Source: Arthrobacter gandavensis (lineage in GTDB: Bacteria; Actinomycetota; Actinomycetes; Actinomycetales; Micrococcaceae). Taken from it: a DNA stretch of 64,000 bases. The DNA lies in the NCBI RefSeq assembly GCF_015355785.1, contig NZ_JADKYW010000003.1, forward strand, positions 248,001 to 312,000, read 5' to 3'. Made by a program: the position numbers and the translations under genes. Every line of letters starts with the position of its first letter. Position 1 is the first letter of the stretch. Positions 37,798-45,921 of the stretch are shown here, piece by piece. The notes under the pieces are model-generated. The model saw nothing but the letters and a program-made list of their open reading frames with translations. It searched no databases and was not told the origin of the DNA.

Positions 37798-37804
37798 TAC
37801 TTGG
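37798..37804 (+). promoter_or_regulatory. TACTTGG half-site, EPS promoter region
   Basis: Exact TACTTGG in the 199-bp gap between the sugar transferase 3' end and the lipoprotein start; one of six exact copies in gaps of the EPS/LuxR region. Confidence 0.4.
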
Positions 37805-37866
37805 TTTCGTTTACGGTTTACTTGCCTTGATGCACGAGCCTGGAACTGCTCTCCGGGTTGACAGAT

Positions 37867-39612
37867 CTAATACGCGCCGACAGGCCGAAGAAGCATCTTT
37901 GCCGTGCGCCAGAGGATGATGAGGTCGCCGGCGACGGACCAGTTCTCCACGTAGTAGAGGTCCAGACGGACGCCGTCCTTCCAATTCAGTTCCGACCGGC
38001 CGTTGATCTGCCACATGCCGGTGAGTCCCGGCTTGATGTACAGCCGCCGATGCACCCGGCCCCCGTACCGGGCCACTTCGCGCGGGAGCGGAGGACGGGG
38101 ACCGACCAGGGACATATTCCCCAGGAAGACGTTCCAGAACTGGGGCAGCTCGTCGAGGGAGTACTTGCGCATCCAGCGGCCAACCTGGGTTACGCGCGGG
38201 TCGTGCTGCATCTTGAAGAGCAGTCCCGACCCCTCATTGCGGTCCAGCAGACCCGCAAGATCGTCCTCGGCGGTCTGCACCATCGAGCGAAATTTGAGCA
38301 TTTCAAAGACTTCCCCGCCGCGCCCCACCCGTTCCTGCCGGAACAGGACCGGCCCGGGGCTGTCCCGCCGAACCAAGAGAGCGAGCACTAGGAACACCGG
38401 CATCAGGGCCAGAAGCGCGAGGCCGGAGAGGACCACGTCCAGGGCGCGTTTGAGCAAATGTTTGCCGCCTGCGTACTGCGGCAGCTCAACGTGCATGAGC
38501 GGCAGGCCTTCCACCGGACGGGTATGGATGCGCGGTCCGGCGACGTTGGTTAGGCCAGTGGCCAGAATCAGCTGCACCGCCGATTCCTCAAGTTTCCAGC
38601 CCAGTTCCTGGACGTAGCGGCTGCCGCCCTTGGTAGGTCCCGCAACAATCACAGCATCGGCACCGAGGTTGGTGACCGCGTCAACCACGTGCTCGGAGTC
38701 CGATACCACCGGCAAGAGCTGTCCGTCGACCTCCAAACTGGATCTGAACTTGCCGGTGAGTGCCACGCCCATGACCTTGTACGGCGCACCGGCGTCGGTG
38801 CTGATTTGGTGGATTACATAGCGGACGTCCCTAGGACGGCCCAGCACCACGACCCGAGAGAGAAAGCGGCCACGCTGCCGTTGCCTACGCAACCACTGGC
38901 GGACGATCCAGCGTGAGCAGAGGAGACCTACCGTGCCAGCTGGCAAAACATAAGCGAAATATCCGCGTGCAATGTCAAGCTGCAGCACGAAGGATGCGAA
39001 AACCAGCCCTGCAGTGGCCGCGAAGGCAGCGTTGACTACCCGCTTGTATTCGTCCGTACCTATGCCGGCGATCCTGGGGTCACGGCTGCGGTAGGCGTGC
39101 AGCGCCAGCATCCATCCTGCCCCGAGCAGGAAAGACAGGACCCAGTACGTGGTGGCAAGCGTTCCGACGCGCAGCTCCGCCGTCTGCGTCCCAAACCTGG
39201 CAACCGTTCCTCCCAGCAGTGCCGAGCTGATAACGAGAGCGTCCGTGAAGATCAGGATCAGCGCGTAGCGGCGGTTCCGGAGCACAGCGGCTGTTCTGGA
39301 TGTTTGCGGCTTATTGGAAGACCTGGGAATGAAGGACGGGAACTCAAAAGGCTGCAGAGCATGGCTAACTGCCGGTCCTCCAACACCGGCTGCGGCGGGG
39401 ACTTGGGTGATGGCTGCCGAGGGAGTCGTCTGGAAGCCCCAGGGATGGACACCTTGGGCGGTCAGTACTTGCGGGTGCACCTCGGCGCTGCCATGACCCG
39501 GGGCAACTGTGCGGTGGCGGATGCTCGGCGGGTTCTGGAGCTGGTCAACAACATCGTTTGTTTCCCCCAGCAGGAACTTGCCCGGCAGCAGCCGGCGTGT
39601 ATTTGCGTTCAT
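37867..39612 (-). CDS. priming sugar transferase (polyprenyl glycosylphosphotransferase)
   Basis: 581-aa membrane enzyme that would load the first sugar phosphate on undecaprenyl phosphate. The N-terminal cytosolic extension (about 110 aa) is followed by four to five TM helices (about 115-250), a Rossmann-like CoA-binding-type domain (about 260-380), and a C-terminal bacterial sugar transferase domain (about 385-581) with KRALDVVLSGLALLALMPVF, LFRQERVGRGGEVFEMLKFR, SLDELPQFWNVFLGNMSLVG and KPGLTGMWQINGRS. The ATG at 39610-39612 has AAAGGA 13 bases upstream. Its 621-bp upstream gap holds a dyad and a TACTTGG motif. Confidence 0.92.
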   Translation of the reverse strand: MNANTRRLLPGKFLLGETNDVVDQLQNPPSIRHRTVAPGHGSAEVHPQVLTAQGVHPWGFQTTPSAAITQVPAAAGVGGPAVSHALQPFEFPSFIPRSSNKPQTSRTAAVLRNRRYALILIFTDALVISSALLGGTVARFGTQTAELRVGTLATTYWVLSFLLGAGWMLALHAYRSRDPRIAGIGTDEYKRVVNAAFAATAGLVFASFVLQLDIARGYFAYVLPAGTVGLLCSRWIVRQWLRRQRQRGRFLSRVVVLGRPRDVRYVIHQISTDAGAPYKVMGVALTGKFRSSLEVDGQLLPVVSDSEHVVDAVTNLGADAVIVAGPTKGGSRYVQELGWKLEESAVQLILATGLTNVAGPRIHTRPVEGLPLMHVELPQYAGGKHLLKRALDVVLSGLALLALMPVFLVLALLVRRDSPGPVLFRQERVGRGGEVFEMLKFRSMVQTAEDDLAGLLDRNEGSGLLFKMQHDPRVTQVGRWMRKYSLDELPQFWNVFLGNMSLVGPRPPLPREVARYGGRVHRRLYIKPGLTGMWQINGRSELNWKDGVRLDLYYVENWSVAGDLIILWRTAKMLLRPVGAY

Positions 39613-39680
39613 AGCGAGACCGTCATCCTTTGTGCAATGCCAACGGCCATCAATCTAGGAGTACCCGGCGGCAGCGGCAC

Positions 39681-39695
39681 GAGTACCCGGTACTC
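39681..39695. promoter_or_regulatory. dyad GAGTA-CCCGG-TACTC upstream of the sugar transferase
   Basis: A 15-bp inverted repeat centred 76 bp upstream of the sugar transferase start, with the same AGTA-N5-TACT layout as the dyad at 37746-37760. Candidate operator. Confidence 0.5.
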
Positions 39696-40153
39696 GCCTA
39701 AACGGCGCTTCTACGCCCTGGCTTGGTGCGCTACCTGCACGGCTACGTGGTCGCTGGCGGAGAACGGGCTCGCGTTTCCCTGCATATGAGAATGCCCGGC
39801 GCGACGGCCGGGCACTGTGGATGATGAAGCGGAGCACCGCTGCTATTTCACGATGAGGAGGAGCCGGCGACGGCTGGGGGGAAGCCTGGGTCTCAGCAGA
39901 CTTCGACGCCGCCGGCTCCGCTTCGGGAGGCCCGCGCACACATTGGGTACGGCCCTGTTTGCCTGGCGGGAAGCCGGACGTCCGGGTGAGGGCTGAGTCC
40001 CGGCGTACCTGGCAGTGCAGCTGTCTCCGCTGCTCCCGCACTGACAAGCCAAGTCAACGGCAGCCGATGACGGAAGGCACCAGTAGTCCACACCTCAAAA
40101 AGGCCGGACGCCACTCGAACTCAACGACCCACTACCCAGTGGCCCGCATGGGC

Positions 40154-40160
40154 TACTTGG
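40154..40160 (+). promoter_or_regulatory. TACTTGG half-site
   Basis: Exact TACTTGG 74 bp past the stop of the first LuxR gene (40234), inside the sugar transferase upstream gap. Confidence 0.35.
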
Positions 40161-40233
40161 ACCCGAACAGGCAGTCCCCGGCCCGTCCTCCGCGGGACCA
40201 GCGCGGAATGAGCCGTCGCGGCTGCGGAACTCC

Positions 40234-42957
40234 CTAGTGGACCTGCTGTCCAGCCTGGACTTTTGGCTCAGCCTCCAGCGCCTGGTAAACGCCCTCGAGC
40301 TCGGTCCGCTTGCTGATGCCGAGCTTGACGTAGATGCGGTAGACGTGTCCCTCGACCGTTCGTTGAGACAAGGTGAACTTTGCCGCGATGTCCTTCGTCC
40401 CAGCCCCCTCCAGCAGGAGTTCGACGATTTCGTGCTCGCGCCTGGTCAGCCTGACCTGGTGAACGCTGGGGCTGAGGTAGGACACGGTTACCCCTGCGAG
40501 TTCCTCGCGTCGCCGCCTCAACTGCTGGATCAGTGCGCGTTGGCGACGCAGATTGTTGTGCGCACCGTAGTAGCGGATGGCATGGCCGATGCATTCGACG
40601 GCGACCAGGTATTTCCTGCGGCCCACTGCCTCGTCCGCAGCAGCGACCATCCTTTCGGGATTATCTGCTGCGACCGCTGCGGCGTAGGCATGGAGGGCCG
40701 CCGCTTCCCCGCCTTCGAATCCGCTGGTAAGGTCCATGAGGCGTTTGGCCTGCTTCAGGTCACCGACCGCGAGCGCCAGTTCCAGAATGTCCTTTTCTGT
40801 TGCGAACTGTCCCAGGGCATGCGCTTCCTCAGCCAGCGACCGCACCTGGGACGGAGGCGGTTCTTCAATGCCCTGGGGAGCCATTGCCGCCGCCGCGAAG
40901 GCACACGCAGCCAGTTCGAGTCCTTTGGGACCGGAGTATCCCAAGCCTTTCAGCTCGCCGGCGAACCGGGCCGCCGGAGAGTCGTCCTCCACCACAACGG
41001 CGGTATACCCGGCGACAGCCAGTGCGTATGGGAGCAACCTCTCCGGGTCCCTGGACCGAAGGGCGCCAATAGCCGGCTTCAGCAGGCCAAGACCTTTGCG
41101 GAACCGTCCCTGGTGTATCTCCAGTACCCCTTCAAGCAGCCCAATACTGCCGCCGTACGCCAACAGGTTATGGGGCGTCGACCTCAGCTGCTTGGCGAGC
41201 AGTTCACCAAGATCTGCAAAGCTTCCCCCGTGGAGCAACGCGAAGGCATGCCTAATCCACACGGCACCCCTCACCCTGCTTTGCGTCCGTGGTTCAAGCT
41301 CCAATTCCCGCTCCGCATGCTCGGCCGCCTGCAGTGCCCTCCCTACGGCGCCGGCGGCGGTGTATGCCTCGCACACCAGCGAATAGCCCAATGCCCGCAG
41401 CTCGTGCTGTCCCGATGTCCTCCCCGGGTTCGAGGCGTCAGCGTCCAACAGATCACGGGTAGTGGCAGGGCCTTCCCCCGGAGTCAGCAGGTTGCCGTCC
41501 GCGATCCTCGCCCACAGCGCCAGGATGCTTTGTCCTGCCGCCACCCATCCGGCCCGTACATCCGCGGAATCCTTGAGCTGGGCTTCCCGTTCTGCCCATT
41601 TTCGGGCCAGGCCGCGAAGCCGCTCGCCGGCGGATTCCGAACAGGCGGCAAGCTGCGCCGAAGCCAGTACTGCGAGGTCCAGGGTTTCTGCGTCCGCGGC
41701 TGCACTCACGGCGTCTTCCAGACCTGCGCGCGCCTCAGCCATATTCCCAAGCGTCAGCTGTGCCACGGCCGCTTCGATGCGTGCCCGGGCAGCCAGGGGT
41801 CCGGGCTGAACCGCGTGGGCAAGCCGTAGAGCCAGTTCGCAGTCGCCGTCGGCGTTTGCCGAACGCGCGGCCTGCAGCAGTTCCGCATCCTCCGGCGCTT
41901 CACCGCAGTCAAGTGCCCACGCGGCGTGGAGAGCGATGTGTCCGAAGCCCCGACCTCCGCCCTGCGTGAGCTGCCGGCGGATCTCCATACTGCGCACCGG
42001 CGGCACCAGGGAGCGGATGGCGTAGGCATGGAGCGGCTGTGCCAGTTGCAGCTGCTCCGCAGCTTTCGGAGCCTGGGTAAGATATCCGTCGTCGACGAGG
42101 GCCTGCACGGACACCGGGTCCGCCACCGCTGTCAGGGCTGGACGGGGAAAGATGCCGGCCAGGGCGACTGCCTCCAGCACCGTGCGTTCGCCGGGCGTCC
42201 TGCTTGCCAGGAGGCGCTTGGCCAGGTCCTGGACTATGGGGTCCATCCCCGCGGGCAGGGTACGCAGATACCAGGAGCCGTTGTTCCGGAGCAGTTCCCC
42301 GCGCCTGCGAGCCCCGTCCAGCAGTGCCTTTGCATAATGCGGATTTCCACCGGAAACCTGAGTCAGCACCGCGCTGGAGGCCCCAAGCACCGTTCCGCCC
42401 AGCTCCTGGACGCACAGGCGGTGAATCGTTTCGTGTGTGAGGGGCTGGAGGTCCAGACGTGAAAGCAGGCCGTCCCGTGCCAGGGAGAGTAGTTCCTGGA
42501 TGTTCGTGCTGCGGGCGCGGGAGAGGATGAGCAGCCGCAGCTCACCGGACATCGCCAGCTGGACCAGCACGTGGCTGGACGCCTCGTCCAGGTGATGGGC
42601 ATCCTCCACCACCAGCAGCGCCTGGGCGTCACCGGCCTCGGCACGGACACGGAAGAACCGGCGGATGTTCCGGAGTACCGTGAGCGGAGAGTCCATATCT
42701 TCAGCCGCCGCCCGTTCCATGAAAGGTGTCAGTGCACCGTAGGGGATCCGCGCCAGCACCGGGCTGCTGTGGATCCGGTAAGGCGTCACAATGCCCTCCA
42801 GCCGGCGCAGCACCTCCTCCGCGAGTGCGCTCTTGCCCATCCCTTCCGGCGCCAGCACAATCGAACCCCGGAGCACCGGGGACAGCAGGTGATTCGAAAT
42901 CTGCTCGGCCTCGGCGCTCCTCAGGATGTTAGGCACCGCCCGTGGCTGCTGGTTCAT
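40234..42957 (-). CDS. LuxR-family regulator with STAND ATPase domain (R1)
   Basis: 907-aa large ATP-binding LuxR-type regulator (LAL/MalT-like). Walker A APEGMGKS is at about 36-43, Walker B LLVVEDAHHLDE near 114, followed by a helical TPR-like middle and a C-terminal LuxR helix-turn-helix (about 840-895) with LTRREHEIVELLLEGAGTKD and TLSQRTVEGHVYRIY. Such proteins bind a signal plus ATP and activate promoters as oligomers. The start overlaps the stop of R2 (ATGA), so translation is coupled. It is the last gene of the array. The signal and targets are unknown; EPS genes are the nearest candidates. Confidence 0.92.
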   Translation of the reverse strand: MNQQPRAVPNILRSAEAEQISNHLLSPVLRGSIVLAPEGMGKSALAEEVLRRLEGIVTPYRIHSSPVLARIPYGALTPFMERAAAEDMDSPLTVLRNIRRFFRVRAEAGDAQALLVVEDAHHLDEASSHVLVQLAMSGELRLLILSRARSTNIQELLSLARDGLLSRLDLQPLTHETIHRLCVQELGGTVLGASSAVLTQVSGGNPHYAKALLDGARRRGELLRNNGSWYLRTLPAGMDPIVQDLAKRLLASRTPGERTVLEAVALAGIFPRPALTAVADPVSVQALVDDGYLTQAPKAAEQLQLAQPLHAYAIRSLVPPVRSMEIRRQLTQGGGRGFGHIALHAAWALDCGEAPEDAELLQAARSANADGDCELALRLAHAVQPGPLAARARIEAAVAQLTLGNMAEARAGLEDAVSAAADAETLDLAVLASAQLAACSESAGERLRGLARKWAEREAQLKDSADVRAGWVAAGQSILALWARIADGNLLTPGEGPATTRDLLDADASNPGRTSGQHELRALGYSLVCEAYTAAGAVGRALQAAEHAERELELEPRTQSRVRGAVWIRHAFALLHGGSFADLGELLAKQLRSTPHNLLAYGGSIGLLEGVLEIHQGRFRKGLGLLKPAIGALRSRDPERLLPYALAVAGYTAVVVEDDSPAARFAGELKGLGYSGPKGLELAACAFAAAAMAPQGIEEPPPSQVRSLAEEAHALGQFATEKDILELALAVGDLKQAKRLMDLTSGFEGGEAAALHAYAAAVAADNPERMVAAADEAVGRRKYLVAVECIGHAIRYYGAHNNLRRQRALIQQLRRRREELAGVTVSYLSPSVHQVRLTRREHEIVELLLEGAGTKDIAAKFTLSQRTVEGHVYRIYVKLGISKRTELEGVYQALEAEPKVQAGQQVH

Positions 42958-45743
42958 CGCCGGGCCCCCTGCGTTGCGTTCGGCTGGCTGCCGCTGGTCA
43001 TCTGTCCGGCTGTCAGCAGTTTGGCTAATTCCCTTCGGCTTCCCACATGCAACTTTGAGTAGATCTGGTAAAGGTGCCCTTCGACAGTGCGTACTGAGAT
43101 GGAAAGTTCCGCCGCGATCATCTTGTTGCTGGTTCCAGCCGCCGCCTGCCTGGCGATTACCCGCTCACGCCCAGTCAGTCCGCGCAGGCAGTCCTCGACT
43201 TCGGCGTCGTTCTCCGATTCTCCGGACTGGGCCCGCCGGGTGCGGTGGATGAACCGGACTGTAGCCCGGTCTCCGGCCCCGGCGGCGATTTGCAGTGCGC
43301 GTTCCCCGGTCTCCCGGGACAGCAGTTCATGCCCAAGGGCTGCAGCGGCATCGGCCGCGCGCAGCAGCAGCTGCGGATCGCAGCTGGCCGCGCCCTTCGC
43401 GTAGTCCTCACACAGCCTGGCAAACCGTCCCTGCAGGCCCGATGCAGCATCCAGCAGCTGCTGTGCCTGGTCCCGGTCCCCCAGGCGGACGGCGCTGAGC
43501 AGGCTCAGCACGGCGTATGCACCGGCACCGCGGTCCTCATCCCGGACCGCCATGGCTGCCAGCGTTTCGCCTGCCTCCTCGGAACCCAGTAAATTCCGGG
43601 CCAGGACGGTGAAGTGCGCTGCGGTGCGCTGCAGCGCCCACGACGGCGTGACGGGAACTGAATCAGCCGTGCGAAGGTGCTCCTCGGCCAGCTGATGTTG
43701 GCCCTGCAGCGCGGCTGAATAGGCTGCGACTGCGCTGACCGTATGAAGGAGACCCCCGGGGTCAGAGATCGCCAGCTGCCTGGCGGCCGGGAGCAGCCGC
43801 GTGGTGGCAGCGGCCCCCCGTCCGGCGAAGGCGTGCAGGACACCCTCGCAGACCTCATGGAGGGTTCCGCCGATGCTGCCTGCTCCCTCGGTTACCGCTG
43901 CCCGGGCGAGGAACTCGCCCGCCGAGTCGAGGGCACCGGCGACCATCAGGACATGCAGTATCCGGGCCTGTGCCTGCGCGGCTTCCCCGGGGTCGAAATC
44001 CGGTTCCGGCGCGTCGGTAAGCAGTGGCCAGAGCGCTGATGCGAGCTCCAGGGCATCGGACTGACGGTCTGTCATGCCCCACCCAACACAGAGCCATGAA
44101 CCCACCAGGGTCCTGAACCCCCGGCCGTTTTCGTCCCCCCGGGCATAGACACCGGCGAGGAATGATGCCGCCTGCCCATACTGTCCGTGCTGGACCAGAC
44201 ACCGGGCCCGTGCCAGGACGAGCTCCCGCTCGAGCTGAGCGGACTCACCGCGGGCTAGTCCGTCCGCGGCGAGCGCGGCGAGGATCTCTCCAGCTTCTTC
44301 AAGACGGGCACCGTGGGCTTGGGCCGTGCACCCGCCCACGAACTGCTGCTCCGCCATCCTCCGGCAGCCGGCTTCGGCTTCGACGATCAGCAGGCGCACG
44401 GTTTCGGGAGAACGGATACCGGATTCGCCGAAGGCGCGGTGCCGGGCGACGACGTCGGAAGCTCCTGCGGCATCACCGCCTGCCAGGACAGCTCGGGCCA
44501 GTTCAAGCACAGCACACGGCGAAGATAAATAGTTGGGGTCTGCCGTGATGAACTCCTCGGCCGCACCCGGGTCCCCTTCGGCGTTCGCTGTTCGGCCGGC
44601 TGCCAGCGCGAGCTCCGCCGGTAGTTTGACGCCTGCGGACAGCAGCCACCTCGCCGCGTGTGCCGGCCATGACACCACGGGATCCGGCGGGAGTTTCTCC
44701 AGCAGCTCCCGGCGCCGTCCCGGGTCGATCTGGCCCAGCAGCACCCTCCCAAGACCGGAATCGACCAGGGACAGGGCAGGGACCGTCCTGTGCACAAGCT
44801 GCAACAGCCCGGATTCCTGCAGGGCATCCACCTGCCGGCTCTCCACCTGCTCGAGGACCCGGCCGAGCGGCAGTGCGCCTGCCAGTGCCAGCAGGTCCAG
44901 CAGGTCACGCTGGTCATCGGTTAGTCCCGCCAGTTTTGTGCCCATCACGGAGGCGAGCCGCGGGAAGGCACAGTCCTGTCCCCGGTCCAATACCCATACG
45001 CCGTCCACGGCGCGCACCCGGCCGCTCTCGCGATAGTCCGCCGCAGCGCAAAGCAGCAGGCTGGGATTGCCCCCGCTGATCCTGATCAGGTCCTCCGCAG
45101 CGGCCCGGCTTACCGGCCCGCGCAGTTCCGCTTCCAGCAGGTGGGCACATTCAGAGGGCAGCATGGGCTCCAGGTCCAGACGGCTAAGAAGTCCTTCGCG
45201 CCAAAGCCCCATAAACTCGGCCGGTGCGGCGCTGAAGTCGCGGAAGGCCGCGAACATGTGGGCCAGCCGGTTTGCCACCATCTGGCTGAGCACCATGGCA
45301 GAGAACTCGTCCAGTTCCTCTGCGTTGTCCACTGCCAGGATGATCTGCCGCCCCTGCGCCCGTTCACGGATCAGCTCACTAAGGCCCCGCAGTATGAGCA
45401 CGGGGTGGGAAACGGTCTCCGGATCGAGTTCGGACAGCAGGAACGTCAGGGCTCCGAAAGCCGTCCTCCCGGCGAACGCCGACCCCCGGACGTTCACGGT
45501 ATAGGCGTCCTGCCCGTACAGCTCCAGTACATGCCGCATGAGGGCGCTCTTACCGCTCCCGGCTTCGCCGATGATGAGGCACCCTGATGCGGGGGAATCC
45601 GGGTTCAGGCACTCGGCCAGGGACCGGACCAGGGCCGCACGGCCCAGGAACGGTGAGTCGTGTCCGTGCCCGACGGGGGCAGGAGTACTGCCGGTGGTCC
45701 GCGCCTCAGGTGAGCAGGCGCCGGACGAATGATGCTTCTCCAC
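42954..45743 (-). CDS. LuxR-family regulator with STAND ATPase domain (R2)
   Basis: 929-aa paralogue of its neighbours. Walker A GEAGSGKS is at about 59-66, Walker B IILAVDNAEELDE follows the same spacing, the helical middle is similar, and the C-terminal HTH has LTGRERVIARQAAAGTSNKM and SISVRTVEGHLYQIY. The GTG at 45741-45743 has GAAGAGG eight bases upstream; the frame is open to 45971, but those codons have no SD and would include the motif-rich gap. Four-base coupling links it to R1. The 178-bp upstream gap holds TACTCGG and TACTTGG sites. Confidence 0.85.
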   Translation of the reverse strand: MEKHHSSGACSPEARTTGSTPAPVGHGHDSPFLGRAALVRSLAECLNPDSPASGCLIIGEAGSGKSALMRHVLELYGQDAYTVNVRGSAFAGRTAFGALTFLLSELDPETVSHPVLILRGLSELIRERAQGRQIILAVDNAEELDEFSAMVLSQMVANRLAHMFAAFRDFSAAPAEFMGLWREGLLSRLDLEPMLPSECAHLLEAELRGPVSRAAAEDLIRISGGNPSLLLCAAADYRESGRVRAVDGVWVLDRGQDCAFPRLASVMGTKLAGLTDDQRDLLDLLALAGALPLGRVLEQVESRQVDALQESGLLQLVHRTVPALSLVDSGLGRVLLGQIDPGRRRELLEKLPPDPVVSWPAHAARWLLSAGVKLPAELALAAGRTANAEGDPGAAEEFITADPNYLSSPCAVLELARAVLAGGDAAGASDVVARHRAFGESGIRSPETVRLLIVEAEAGCRRMAEQQFVGGCTAQAHGARLEEAGEILAALAADGLARGESAQLERELVLARARCLVQHGQYGQAASFLAGVYARGDENGRGFRTLVGSWLCVGWGMTDRQSDALELASALWPLLTDAPEPDFDPGEAAQAQARILHVLMVAGALDSAGEFLARAAVTEGAGSIGGTLHEVCEGVLHAFAGRGAAATTRLLPAARQLAISDPGGLLHTVSAVAAYSAALQGQHQLAEEHLRTADSVPVTPSWALQRTAAHFTVLARNLLGSEEAGETLAAMAVRDEDRGAGAYAVLSLLSAVRLGDRDQAQQLLDAASGLQGRFARLCEDYAKGAASCDPQLLLRAADAAAALGHELLSRETGERALQIAAGAGDRATVRFIHRTRRAQSGESENDAEVEDCLRGLTGRERVIARQAAAGTSNKMIAAELSISVRTVEGHLYQIYSKLHVGSRRELAKLLTAGQMTSGSQPNATQGARR

Positions 45744-45856
45744 TGTGAGACCTCTTCCTGGCAAACCGTCCATGCCCGCGGCAGCAGGCGTTGAACACAC
45801 TAGGTAGGGGGCGGGGACACCGACCTGAGTAGCAATCACCAGTAATGAGCAGCACC

Positions 45857-45863
45857 TACTCGG
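45857..45863 (+). promoter_or_regulatory. TACTCGG variant site upstream of R2
   Basis: One-base variant of the recurrent motif, 33 bp from the exact copy at 45890 and about 115 bp upstream of the R2 start. Confidence 0.3.
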
Positions 45864-45889
45864 GTTACACCACTGTGATTCGGGATAGC

Positions 45890-45896
45890 TACTTGG
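45890..45896 (+). promoter_or_regulatory. TACTTGG half-site upstream of R2
   Basis: Exact copy about 150 bp upstream of the R2 GTG, in the gap between R3 and R2. Confidence 0.4.
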
Positions 45897-45921
45897 TTCA
45901 CGCGCGTCGGTGGAACGGAGG

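Larger units (their letters stand above)
39613..40233. other. 621-bp gap with EPS promoter, dyad and hairpins
   Basis: This gap separates the sugar transferase start from the 3' end of the LuxR array. It holds the GAGTA-CCCGG-TACTC dyad, a further GAGTACCCGG half (39658-39667), an 8-bp hairpin TGCCCGGC/GCCGGGCA (39793-39814) that may end the array transcript or attenuate the EPS transcript, and TACTTGG at 40154. No ORF looks protein-coding. Confidence 0.55.
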